From CAXCDZ01 sp963981525 (lineage in GTDB: Bacteria > Patescibacteriota > Microgenomatia > UBA1400 > UBA12108), in assembly GCA_963981525.1 (NCBI GenBank), contig CAXCDZ010000017.1, positions 1 to 14,392 on the forward strand: a stretch of DNA of 14,392 nt. The letters are read 5' to 3'. How positions within the stretch are numbered: the first letter of the stretch is position 1; every line of letters begins with the position of its first letter. The notes below the pieces were generated by a model, which was not told the DNA's origin, ran no database searches, and saw nothing but the letters and a program-made list of their open reading frames with translations. Shown here piece after piece: positions 1 through 5,912 of this stretch. The position numbers and the translations under genes are program-made.

Positions 1-282
1 TGGCTCTCGGCGGTCCTAGCCGGTGTAATTAGCGCCCTCTCAGCCAATATCGACGTCACAAGCATTAGTATATTATTTGACCCCCAGATCACGATCGCCT
101 ATATCCTCGTCTACTACTCCACCAATCATTTCTACAAATTTACACCTAGACAGACTTACTTATACCTCCTCTTTACCCTCCTTCTCTCCTTCACCACCAA
201 CTTCATCCAGGGTAGTATCACCATGCTCGTTCTCCCTCCAGTTCTTAAGAAGCTCAAGCTCATCACCGCTTCTCAAGAGTAA
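1..282 (+). CDS. C-terminal end of a multi-pass membrane protein (partial)
   Basis: The reading frame is open from the first base and stops at TAA 280-282, giving 93 residues of a protein that starts outside the window. Most of it is hydrophobic: one membrane segment near residues 1-15, a second around 33-43 and a third around 57-72, followed by a short basic tail (VLKKLKL). There is no catalytic motif. A small multi-pass protein such as MreD or an uncharacterised integral membrane protein would fit, but nothing visible decides it. The HEPN gene begins 24 nt downstream from its own promoter, so the two need not share a transcript. That it is coding is fairly sure; its function is unknown. Confidence 0.6.
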   Translation, partial: WLSAVLAGVISALSANIDVTSISILFDPQITIAYILVYYSTNHFYKFTPRQTYLYLLFTLLLSFTTNFIQGSITMLVLPPVLKKLKLITASQE

Positions 283-291
283 CTTCGCAAA

Positions 292-300
292 TGGTATACT
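292..300 (+). promoter_or_regulatory. Extended -10 promoter of the HEPN gene (leaderless)
   Basis: TGG-TATACT is an extended -10 element (TGn plus hexamer at 295-300). Only 6 nt separate it from the ATG at 307, so transcription should start at or next to the start codon. No good -35 is visible and there is no Shine-Dalgarno. Confidence 0.55.
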
Positions 301-306
301 ATCCAC

Positions 307-693
307 ATGACAGAACAATCCATCATTCAATTTTGGCTTGATACAGCTCAAAATGACCAAAACAACGCACTAACCAGTTATGCCAACAAACATTATGACT
401 GGGCATTTTTCCAATGGCATCTCGCAATCGAAAAACTCCTCAAAGGTATTATTGCAAAGTCAAGCCATGACATTCCCCACATTCATGATTTAGTTAAGCT
501 CGCCAGTCTCACCAATCTCTCAATCCCCTCAAATATCCTTAATAATCTCGAGGAGATAAACACCTACAACATCAACGCGCGTTACGACGACTACAAACGA
601 ACCTTTTACCACAAAGTCACCAAGCCAAAATACTATTTAGAATGGCACAAAAAATGCCAAACAACATTCTCATGGCTACTCAAAAAAAATTAA
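307..693 (+). CDS. HEPN domain protein (PF05168-like), partner of the MNT protein
   Basis: This 128-residue protein has the HEPN four-helix pattern. An early helix holds the DWAFFQWHLAIEKLLKGII stretch (residues 31-49), then comes the conserved HDL (60-62), and later NARYDDYKRTFYH (90-102). HEPN proteins paired with minimal nucleotidyltransferases are commonly toxins (RNases) of HepT/MntA-type toxin-antitoxin modules. The usual RX4-6H catalytic motif is not obvious: R92 is 10 residues before H102, and R98 is only 4 before it. It may therefore be a divergent or non-catalytic HEPN. The gene has its own leaderless promoter and overlaps the 5' end of the nucleotidyltransferase gene by at least 22 bp, as expected for a coupled pair. 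Confidence 0.82.
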   Translation: MTEQSIIQFWLDTAQNDQNNALTSYANKHYDWAFFQWHLAIEKLLKGIIAKSSHDIPHIHDLVKLASLTNLSIPSNILNNLEEINTYNINARYDDYKRTFYHKVTKPKYYLEWHKKCQTTFSWLLKKN

Positions 694-1010
694 CACCATC
701 CACTATCAACCTAGTCAAAGCATACGGGCAAGATATCATGAATCGTGGTATCAAATGGGACCAGCTCATTATTTTTGGCTCACATGCCAAAGGTACTGCT
801 CATAAATGGAGTGATATCGATGTTTGCGTTGTCTCCAGTGAGTTTAGCGACAATCGATTCGACAATCAACGACTCCTCATGCATAACAGATCACAAGACT
901 TTCTCGACATAGAGCCACACCCATTCCAACCTACCGAACTTAGTGCAACTTGGGACCCTCTCGCTTCCGAAATCCGCAAACACGGCATCACCATCACAAC
1001 AAAAAACTAA
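642..1010 (+). CDS. Minimal nucleotidyltransferase (MNT/MntA-like), HEPN partner
   Basis: This is a small DNA polymerase beta-fold nucleotidyltransferase of up to 122 residues. It has the full GSX10DXD signature: G46-S47 in IIFGSHAKG, then D58 and D60 in SDIDVCVV. A possible third acidic residue lies in FLDIEP (88-92). In characterised HepT/MntA modules the MNT protein is the antitoxin and transfers AMP to the HEPN toxin; that role is inferred here. Three starts are possible: 642, 654 and 672. The ATG at 672 leaves a normal N-terminus. The ATG at 642 has a -10-like TACTAT (631-636) 5 nt upstream, resembling the leaderless promoters nearby. No Shine-Dalgarno is seen at any of them. Confidence 0.85.
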   Translation: MAQKMPNNILMATQKKLTPSTINLVKAYGQDIMNRGIKWDQLIIFGSHAKGTAHKWSDIDVCVVSSEFSDNRFDNQRLLMHNRSQDFLDIEPHPFQPTELSATWDPLASEIRKHGITITTKN

Positions 1011-1032
1011 CCCCCACCTCTCACTCACTCAC

Positions 1033-1060
1033 TTGCAATTACCCAAAAACACGGTATAAT
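1033..1060 (+). promoter_or_regulatory. Sigma-70-type promoter of the first DUF4143 ATPase
   Basis: TTGCAA (1033-1038), a 16-nt spacer and a perfect TATAAT (1055-1060) lie 10 nt before the ATG at 1071. The 5' leader would be only a few nucleotides, with no room for a Shine-Dalgarno. Confidence 0.7.
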
Positions 1061-1070
1061 TCGACCTAAT

Positions 1071-2249
1071 ATGTCAATAATTACCGCTAAAAACTACCAT
1101 AGAGCACTCAAATTACCACCAAACTACTCATTTTTCCTCTTTGGCCCAAGAGGAGTCGGCAAAACCACTCTTATTAATCAGGTCCTACCCAAGAAAAATA
1201 CTCTCACTCTCAACCTCCTAGACAACGAACTCGAGTACCAACTCAGCACTGACAAGGGAGCCTTTCGACAAATCCTCAACTCACTCCCCCCCCATATCAA
1301 CTGGGTCTATGTCGACGAAATCCAAAAAATCCCCTCTCTTCTTGACGAAATCCATCATAATCTCGAGTCCAATAAAAAAATTAACTTTGCCCTCACTGGC
1401 TCCAGCGCCCGCAAGCTCAAGTCAGGTCAGGCAAATCTCCTTGCCGGTCGCGCCTTCACTCTCAACCTATACCCTCTCTCAATTACTGAGCTGGGTGCCG
1501 ATTTTCACCTCAACCAAGCACTCCAATTTGGCACGCTCCCCAAAATCTTCGATTTTGATCATGATCTCGACAAGCGCGCATTCTTGACAGCATATGTCAA
1601 CACATATCTAACAGAAGAAATAATCGCCGAAGGACTCACTCGCAAGCTCCACGCATTCAAAAACTTCCTCAAAGTCGCAGCATTTAACAACGGAGAAATC
1701 CTCTCTTTCAACAATATTGCTCAAGATACTGGAGTTAGCGCTCGCAGTATTAAGTCATACTACGAAATCCTCGAAGACACCCTCCTTGGCTTTCGTCTTT
1801 ACCCATACAAAAAATCCATCAGGAAAAAACAACGCGAAAAACCCAAGTTCTACTTTTTTGATACTGGCATAGTCAGAGCTTTGCAAGGACTCAGCAGCAT
1901 CGAGCTTGCACCAGGTACTACTGAGTACGGTCGAGCATTCGAACACTTTATCATCAACGAAATCATCCGAGAAAACAGCTACCGTCAAGCAGATTTTACA
2001 CTCTCATACTTTGCCACCAATCACTCTGAGGTTGACCTCATCATCGAAAAACCTTCCGGAGAAACAATCTTAATCGAAATCAAATCTACTTCTCACGTTC
2101 GCCCCAATCACCTCACAACCCTGAGGTCTCTCCTCCCCTCCATTCCTCATAGTAGAGGTGTCGTTGTCTGTAGAGAGTTGCACAAAAGACAAGCTCAAGA
2201 TAATCTCCTCATCTGCCCCTGGCAAAAATTAATCTCAGAAATATTTTAA
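1071..2249 (+). CDS. AAA-type ATPase with DUF4143 C-terminus
   Basis: This 392-residue protein has Walker A GPRGVGKT (25-32), Walker B VYVDE (79-83) and a sensor-like TGSSARKL (109-116). A winged-helix-like stretch follows (about 205-235), then the DUF4143 hallmark FYFFDTGIVRAL (260-271). The C-terminal D322 and EIK (336-338) match the D...ExK pattern of a PD-(D/E)XK nuclease-like fold. Length and domain order are normal for the family. Such ATPases are abundant in CPR bacteria and archaea; their cellular role is not established. The gene stands alone, with a perfect -10 just before its ATG. A second member is encoded on the minus strand at 2624-3766; the two are clearly diverged. Confidence 0.9.
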   Translation: MSIITAKNYHRALKLPPNYSFFLFGPRGVGKTTLINQVLPKKNTLTLNLLDNELEYQLSTDKGAFRQILNSLPPHINWVYVDEIQKIPSLLDEIHHNLESNKKINFALTGSSARKLKSGQANLLAGRAFTLNLYPLSITELGADFHLNQALQFGTLPKIFDFDHDLDKRAFLTAYVNTYLTEEIIAEGLTRKLHAFKNFLKVAAFNNGEILSFNNIAQDTGVSARSIKSYYEILEDTLLGFRLYPYKKSIRKKQREKPKFYFFDTGIVRALQGLSSIELAPGTTEYGRAFEHFIINEIIRENSYRQADFTLSYFATNHSEVDLIIEKPSGETILIEIKSTSHVRPNHLTTLRSLLPSIPHSRGVVVCRELHKRQAQDNLLICPWQKLISEIF

Positions 2250-2291
2250 CTTTACATCCTTCCCCCCACTTATCAGGAATAATCTGCATCC

Positions 2292-2300
2292 TGTTACAAT
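2292..2300 (+). promoter_or_regulatory. Extended -10 promoter of the alkyltransferase gene (leaderless)
   Basis: TGT-TACAAT (extended -10, hexamer 2295-2300) is followed by exactly 6 nt and the ATG at 2307. This is the same geometry as at the HEPN gene. The -35 is weak (TTATCA at 2270-2275, 19-nt spacer). Confidence 0.55.
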
Positions 2301-2306
2301 ACCTCC

Positions 2307-2621
2307 ATGCCATTCTTCCAACAAGTCTACGCACTCACCCGCAGTATTCCTATGGGCAAGGTCACAACCTACGGCGAACTAGCCAAAGCTCTTGGCACTC
2401 GTGACGCTCGCCGCGTTGGTCACGCTCTCCATGCAAACCCAGATCAGAGCACTCCTTGCCACCGGGTAGTAAGCAAAGATGGTCGTCTCGCCCCCAACTA
2501 CGCCTTCGGTGGTAATCTAGAACAACGCGCCAAACTAATAGAAGAAGAAGTTACCTTTCTTGACCAAGAGCATGTAGATCTCAAAAAACACCTGTATCGC
2601 CCAACACCACCAGATTTATAG
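2307..2621 (+). CDS. MGMT-family DNA alkyltransferase, catalytic domain only
   Basis: This 104-residue protein belongs to the 6-O-methylguanine-DNA methyltransferase family. It has the helix-turn-helix with the Arg finger in TRDARRVGHALHANP (31-45) and the active-site PCHRVV (50-55), with C51 as methyl acceptor. It continues into the G-K/D-G-R-L and FGG parts of the fold. The usual N-terminal RNase H-like domain is absent, so the size matches alkyltransferase-like (ATL) proteins. Unlike most ATLs, which replace the cysteine, this one keeps it, so it could be a true suicide repair enzyme. The gene is convergent with the next one, with only 2 nt between the two stop codons and no terminator. 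Confidence 0.88.
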   Translation: MPFFQQVYALTRSIPMGKVTTYGELAKALGTRDARRVGHALHANPDQSTPCHRVVSKDGRLAPNYAFGGNLEQRAKLIEEEVTFLDQEHVDLKKHLYRPTPPDL

Positions 2622-2623
2622 AC

Positions 2624-3766
2624 TTACTCTCTTACCCACTCCTCCCAATTTTCACTGTTCACTACCTGATATTTTGCCTGCGTATATCCTGTAGACCAAC
2701 TAGTTGGCGCATTTGGCGACTTATTTCCAGATTTGATCTCCACACCCAACAACTCCACACCTCTCTCCTCCACTAGATCCAGCTCTGCTCCAGAAGCGAG
2801 TCTCCAATAATAGTAATTAGCCCTCCATCCCTCATACTCATTTCTCTTCATTCGTTCTCCAATCACATAATTTTCCCACAACTGCCCCCAATCCTGCCTT
2901 TCACTCTTCCAGTTCAATTGATTAATCAAAGCATTTCTCACTCCTGTATCCCAAAAATATATCTTATTCATTTTTTTCATTTCATTACGCAAATTCCGAC
3001 CAAATCCAGGTAAACGAAAAATCACAAACGATGCCTCAAGCAAGTCAATGTAGTTGTTCACTGCATCACGACTTAGCTCCAGTTGAGCCGCTAACTCTGC
3101 AATTGACACTTGATTACCTACTTGATATGCCACAAGTTTTAGCAAATCTCGCACTTTTCGCGGGTTACGAATTCCTCCATAATCCAAAATATCCTTATAT
3201 AGATATTTATCAACCAATTCATGTAAATAGTTATGCTTTTCCTCTTGACTATTTAGCAAAACTAACTTCGGGTAACTACCATATATCACCCTTTCTTCCA
3301 GATTAGCCAAACGCTCTGCATAGGTCATCATCCCAGATAACTCATTTTGTCCAATTGGCCAAAGACGATAGCTATACGCTCTCCCAGTCAAAGGCTCACT
3401 AACTTTACTCGCAAGGTCTAGCGCAGCCGATCCAGTCAAAATCAACTTCAAATCTTTTCTTGTGTCTAGAATAATTTTTGCTATCAATCCAACCTCTTTC
3501 ACCCTCTGAGCTTCATCTATTACTAATAGTTCGTAATCAGCTAATAGTAACTTCATCTTCTCCCACTCTCTACTTTCAAGTATCTTCCTCTCAACACTCT
3601 CTCGATCTCCTGACAAAACTAGCGTTTTTTGATCAAAATACTTAATTATTTCTTGAGTTAAAGTTGTTTTACCTACTTGCCTCGGGCCATAAAGGATCAC
3701 CCCTCGAGGTAAATCTGTATTTTTCAACTGCTTAACTATTCTCTCTTGCAGATTTCTTAGTATCAT
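2624..3766 (-). CDS. Second AAA-type ATPase with DUF4143 C-terminus
   Basis: With the start at 3766 the protein has 380 residues. It has Walker A GPRQVGKT (27-34), Walker B LLVIDEAQ (80-87), sensor-like TGSAALDLAS (111-120), the DUF4143 signature IYFWDTGVRNAL (269-280), and a C-terminal nuclease-like pattern with D330 and EIK (343-345). The frame is open upstream to a GTG at 3811, but that stretch contains a consensus promoter (TTGACA, 17 nt, TATATT). The real start is therefore most likely ATG 3766, 6 nt after the -10, giving a leaderless mRNA. The family is known mostly from genome surveys and its substrate is unclear. Unusual repeats in and upstream of its promoter suggest specific regulation. 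Confidence 0.88.
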   Translation of the reverse strand: MILRNLQERIVKQLKNTDLPRGVILYGPRQVGKTTLTQEIIKYFDQKTLVLSGDRESVERKILESREWEKMKLLLADYELLVIDEAQRVKEVGLIAKIILDTRKDLKLILTGSAALDLASKVSEPLTGRAYSYRLWPIGQNELSGMMTYAERLANLEERVIYGSYPKLVLLNSQEEKHNYLHELVDKYLYKDILDYGGIRNPRKVRDLLKLVAYQVGNQVSIAELAAQLELSRDAVNNYIDLLEASFVIFRLPGFGRNLRNEMKKMNKIYFWDTGVRNALINQLNWKSERQDWGQLWENYVIGERMKRNEYEGWRANYYYWRLASGAELDLVEERGVELLGVEIKSGNKSPNAPTSWSTGYTQAKYQVVNSENWEEWVRE

Positions 3767-3772
3767 AAACAC

Positions 3773-3801
3773 AATATACTTGTTTTCCGCCGACTTGTCA
3801 A
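3773..3801 (-). promoter_or_regulatory. Consensus promoter of the second DUF4143 ATPase, leaderless
   Basis: On the minus strand, TTGACA (3801-3796), a 17-nt spacer and TATATT (3778-3773) are followed by 6 nt and the ATG at 3766. The promoter lies inside the longer open frame, which argues against the upstream GTG start at 3811. Confidence 0.78.
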
Positions 3802-3825
3802 CTACAACCACTCCTTTTCCGCCGA
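3783..3825. repeat. 11-bp direct repeat flanking the -35 of the ATPase promoter
   Basis: TTTTCCGCCGA occurs exactly at 3783-3793 and 3815-3825. The spacing is 32 bp start to start, about three helical turns. The first copy sits between the -10 and -35 boxes and the second just upstream of the -35. This is a plausible pair of operator sites for a repressor; no regulator is identified. Confidence 0.5.
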
Positions 3826-3857
3826 TTCACCTACCCTTTTAGTACCTCCACCTTACT

Positions 3858-3904
3858 TTTGACACAATTGGGTGTCATATTTGTGTCAAATACCGACACA
3901 ATTA
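3858..3904. promoter_or_regulatory. Cluster of GACACA/TGTGTC half-sites
   Basis: TTTGACACAA (3858-3867) and TTGTGTCAAA (3881-3890) form a perfect 10-bp inverted repeat with a 13-nt loop. GACACAATT at 3861-3869 recurs at 3896-3904, and another GTGTCA lies at 3872-3877. No gene covers this stretch. It lies between the ATPase promoter and a small remnant ORF. It could be an operator cluster; the repeats are plain but the role is unknown. Confidence 0.4.
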
Positions 3905-3934
3905 AACCTCAAATCTCTATTCCGAGCCAACGCT

Positions 3935-4006
3935 CTAGCTCAACTCATCTTTCGTCTCTTTTAGATAATCACTGATTGGGACAATTTCAATATTTCTGGT
4001 GTACAT
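3935..4006 (-). pseudogene. 23-codon ORF resembling the start of a Phd/YefM-type antitoxin
   Basis: ATG 4006 to TAG 3935 encodes 23 residues containing NIEIVPISDYLKE. This resembles the N-terminus of Phd/YefM-type antitoxins, which often begin with a short beta strand and an I-V-P-I/V-S-D/E motif. A TAATAT -10 lies exactly 6 nt before the ATG, the same leaderless layout as neighbouring genes. No continuation of the family and no adjacent RelE/Doc-type toxin is visible. It is therefore probably the remnant of an antitoxin gene, or possibly a very small peptide gene. The resemblance is weak because the sequence is so short. Confidence 0.3.
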
Positions 4007-4067
4007 AATTCCATATTACATCGTTTTTTGGAGTTCTCAATACCACAATATGCTTTGTTTCCACCGA

Positions 4068-4550
4068 TCAACCAATCATCTCAATCATCTCCTCCGGCAC
4101 CCTCTCCCTCCACCCAGTTTGTCCTGCTCGTAACATCTCGCGGATCTTCACCCCCTCCAGCTCATCCCTGTTATGTAATCCTGACTCCAGAACTTGCATG
4201 CCAACTTCTTCTAACACTTCATTTGTCCAGCTATTATTCCCCACCACCACTACCTCGTGAGGCTCACACCCCTCACTTTCCACTATCTCCACCACCTTTT
4301 CTGCCCATTCTGAGTCCGTCTGATAGTCCTCTATCCCCACAATCATCACTTCACCACCAACCACCACTCTCACCATCTGCTCTCGCTCCTCATAACTCCA
4401 TGGATTGCTCTCTGACCGCGATTTCTGACTACTCCCGATTCCCACCACAACTCTCTCCCCCAGCTCCATCGCCTTCTCCAAACTATACAGATGCCCCTTA
4501 TGAAACGGCTGGAATCTTCCGATAAACAATGCCAATTTATATTTCTTCAT
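4068..4550 (-). CDS. nadM: Nicotinamide-nucleotide adenylyltransferase, archaeal NadM type
   Basis: This 160-residue HIGH-family nucleotidyltransferase should form NAD from NMN and ATP. It has GRFQPFHKGH (11-20) at the N-terminus and the archaeal-NadM-like C-terminal EGVKIREML...W..RVPEEM (132-154), which replaces the ISSTxxR loop of bacterial NadD. SYEEREQMV (52-60) matches the conserved region after the S-R/K segment. Length is normal for NadM. The ATG at 4550 is 6 nt after an extended -10 (TGA-TAGTAT). That element abuts an 8-bp repeat array, which occupies all of the DNA where a -35 would lie. The annotation could be a more general cytidylyltransferase-like protein, but the C-terminal motif favours NadM. 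Confidence 0.85.
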   Translation of the reverse strand: MKKYKLALFIGRFQPFHKGHLYSLEKAMELGERVVVGIGSSQKSRSESNPWSYEEREQMVRVVVGGEVMIVGIEDYQTDSEWAEKVVEIVESEGCEPHEVVVVGNNSWTNEVLEEVGMQVLESGLHNRDELEGVKIREMLRAGQTGWRERVPEEMIEMIG

Positions 4551-4556
4551 TTCTGC

Positions 4557-4565
4557 ATACTATCA
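4557..4565 (-). promoter_or_regulatory. Extended -10 promoter of nadM next to the repeat array
   Basis: On the minus strand, TGA-TAGTAT (hexamer 4562-4557) is followed by 6 nt and the ATG at 4550. Upstream DNA is the CCGATATG array, so there is no -35. The TG of the extended element lies in the array's terminal bases. Confidence 0.5.
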
Positions 4566-4656
4566 TATCGGCATATCGGCATATCGGCATATCGGCATAT
4601 CAGCATATCGGCATATCGGCATATCGGCATATCGGCATATCGGCATATCGGCATAT
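4564..4656. repeat. Octamer tandem array, 11 units of CATATCGG
   Basis: There are 11 complete contiguous 8-bp units from 4564 to 4651, plus a partial unit (CATAT) to 4656. Ten are identical; unit 5 (4596-4603) is CATATCAG. Read on the minus strand the unit is CCGATATG, which fits the consensus CYGAYAYG of the next array. The array lies immediately upstream of the nadM -10. There are no spacers, so it is not a CRISPR. Confidence 0.95.
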
Positions 4657-4665
4657 AAAAATTAT

Positions 4666-4753
4666 CTGACAAACTGACAAACTGACACGCCGAAACACTG
4701 ATCAACCACTACGCTGACACGCTGACCCACTGACAAACCGACACGCCGAATTT
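4666..4753. repeat. Degenerate octamer array, 11 units of CYGANNNN
   Basis: Eleven 8-bp units run in unbroken register from 4666: CTGACAAA twice, CTGACACG, CCGAAACA, CTGATCAA, CCACTACG, CTGACACG, CTGACCCA, CTGACAAA, CCGACACG, CCGAATTT. The last unit overlaps the stop codon of the M23 peptidase gene. The best-conserved part is CYGA and the commonest full form is CYGACACG. Relative to the neighbouring array, the unit is in the opposite orientation. Confidence 0.85.
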
Positions 4754-5849
4754 ACTTCAAATACCCCATCGGATCCACATTCCCCGACCCAGTCCTAATC
4801 TCAAAGTGTAGATGCGTCCCTGTACTTCTCCCCGTTGACCCCATCTGTCCCAACACTGCCCCGCGACTTACTCTCTGCCCCGACACCACCGAGATCGCTG
4901 AGAGATGTCCATACAGAGTCTGGTATCCATTCCCGTGATCCACGATCACGTGATATCCATATCCCACATTCGTCCAGCCCGCCACTATCACAGTCCCTGA
5001 GTCAGCAGCCACTATCTGACCTCCGCTCTTGTTAGCAATATCCAGTCCCTTATGATACCAGCGGAATGACTGGGTAATCCGGCCAAAAGCTGGCCACACA
5101 AACGATCCCGACGCAGTCACAGATCCCGCGTCCGGTGTCAGGACCGATGCATATCTTGGCACTACGGCTACAGCCGTCGGCATCACCCCGTCCGGCACAA
5201 TCAAGGTCTGCCCCGCTACAATCTGAAAGGTTTCGTCATTCGAGAACGTATTAAAGGGAAAGTCAACCATCCCCTGCGCATTAGTCTGGAATTTCTCTGC
5301 AATCGAGTAGATCGTGTCACCTGCCCGCACTTTATACACTATCCCAGTCACAGGCGGCACACTCACCATCTCGCCTGGTTTGATCTTCTGCCAATCTACC
5401 TTATCGTTCACCCACTTCACAGAGTCAATCGAGACATCAAATTTCTGGGCAATCGAGCTCAGTGTGTCCCCGTCCCGCACTGTGTACTCCACTGTCGAGT
5501 CGCGCGGCTTGTCCGATTCCAGTGTTACGAGTCCCGTCGCATTCAGACTAGTCCCCAGCACATTCCCCCCGAGTGAGTTAGTGCTCCCGCCGTAAGCCAC
5601 ACTCTCCTCCGCGAGACTATTCTGAACAAACTTAGGACCCAAGATGAGCCCAAAAACAACCAAGACCATCATCGTTGCATGTAAAAATGGCTGGCTATAC
5701 TTACCCCGCTTGGCATAAAGCCCAGTCGAGATCAGACTCTTCCCCTTCTCAAACCGGAAAAAAGCACGCAAAACATACCGACTCACATACCCCCAAAATT
5801 GACGGAAAAACTCAGGTAAATCTGAAAATATTTTTTCTTCTGTAGACAT
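4752..5849 (-). CDS. Membrane-anchored LysM-LysM-M23 peptidoglycan endopeptidase
   Basis: This 365-residue protein has a cytoplasmic basic N-terminus, then a membrane anchor around residues 59-75 (MVLVVFGLIL at 61-70). Two LysM peptidoglycan-binding domains follow: YTVRDGDTLSSIAQKF (122-137) to about 166, and YKVRAGDTIYSIAEKF (172-187) to about 219. The C-terminus is an M23 (LytM/NlpD-like) metallopeptidase domain (about 253-363). Its zinc ligands are intact: HKGLD (H266, D270) and HLHFE (H346, H348); H315 in YGHLS is the second conserved histidine. It probably cleaves cell-wall cross-links outside the membrane during division or growth. It lies 63 nt after rho with a palindrome in the gap, and an octamer array reaches its stop codon. 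Confidence 0.92.
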   Translation of the reverse strand: MSTEEKIFSDLPEFFRQFWGYVSRYVLRAFFRFEKGKSLISTGLYAKRGKYSQPFLHATMMVLVVFGLILGPKFVQNSLAEESVAYGGSTNSLGGNVLGTSLNATGLVTLESDKPRDSTVEYTVRDGDTLSSIAQKFDVSIDSVKWVNDKVDWQKIKPGEMVSVPPVTGIVYKVRAGDTIYSIAEKFQTNAQGMVDFPFNTFSNDETFQIVAGQTLIVPDGVMPTAVAVVPRYASVLTPDAGSVTASGSFVWPAFGRITQSFRWYHKGLDIANKSGGQIVAADSGTVIVAGWTNVGYGYHVIVDHGNGYQTLYGHLSAISVVSGQRVSRGAVLGQMGSTGRSTGTHLHFEIRTGSGNVDPMGYLK

Positions 5850-5854
5850 GTCTC

Positions 5855-5869
5855 GCTAGTATCACTAGC
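5855..5869. promoter_or_regulatory. Palindrome in the promoter region of the M23 gene
   Basis: GCTAGT-ATC-ACTAGC is a perfect 6-bp inverted repeat with a 3-nt centre, beginning 5 nt upstream of the ATG at 5849. On the minus strand it overlaps the best -10 candidates (TGA-TACTAG, or GATACT 8 nt before the ATG). It could be an operator or just part of the promoter. Confidence 0.4.
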
Positions 5870-5912
5870 ACCAGCTATCCTAACAGATTCACCTCGATAT
5901 TTCTACTCTTCT

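Noticed and set aside
2622..2623. Bidirectional terminator between the convergent genes
   Set aside because: Only 2 nt separate the stop codons, and no hairpin with a T tract is visible on either side.
3767..3811. 15-residue N-terminal extension of the second DUF4143 ATPase from a GTG start
   Set aside because: The stretch overlaps a TTGACA-17-TATATT promoter, and family members begin close to the residues after ATG 3766.
4028..4525. + strand ORF of 165 codons opposite nadM
   Set aside because: It is Pro/Ser-rich, antisense to a gene with clear catalytic motifs, and has no promoter or ribosome binding site.
4564..4753. CRISPR array
   Set aside because: The units are 8 bp, contiguous and without spacers; no cas gene is present.
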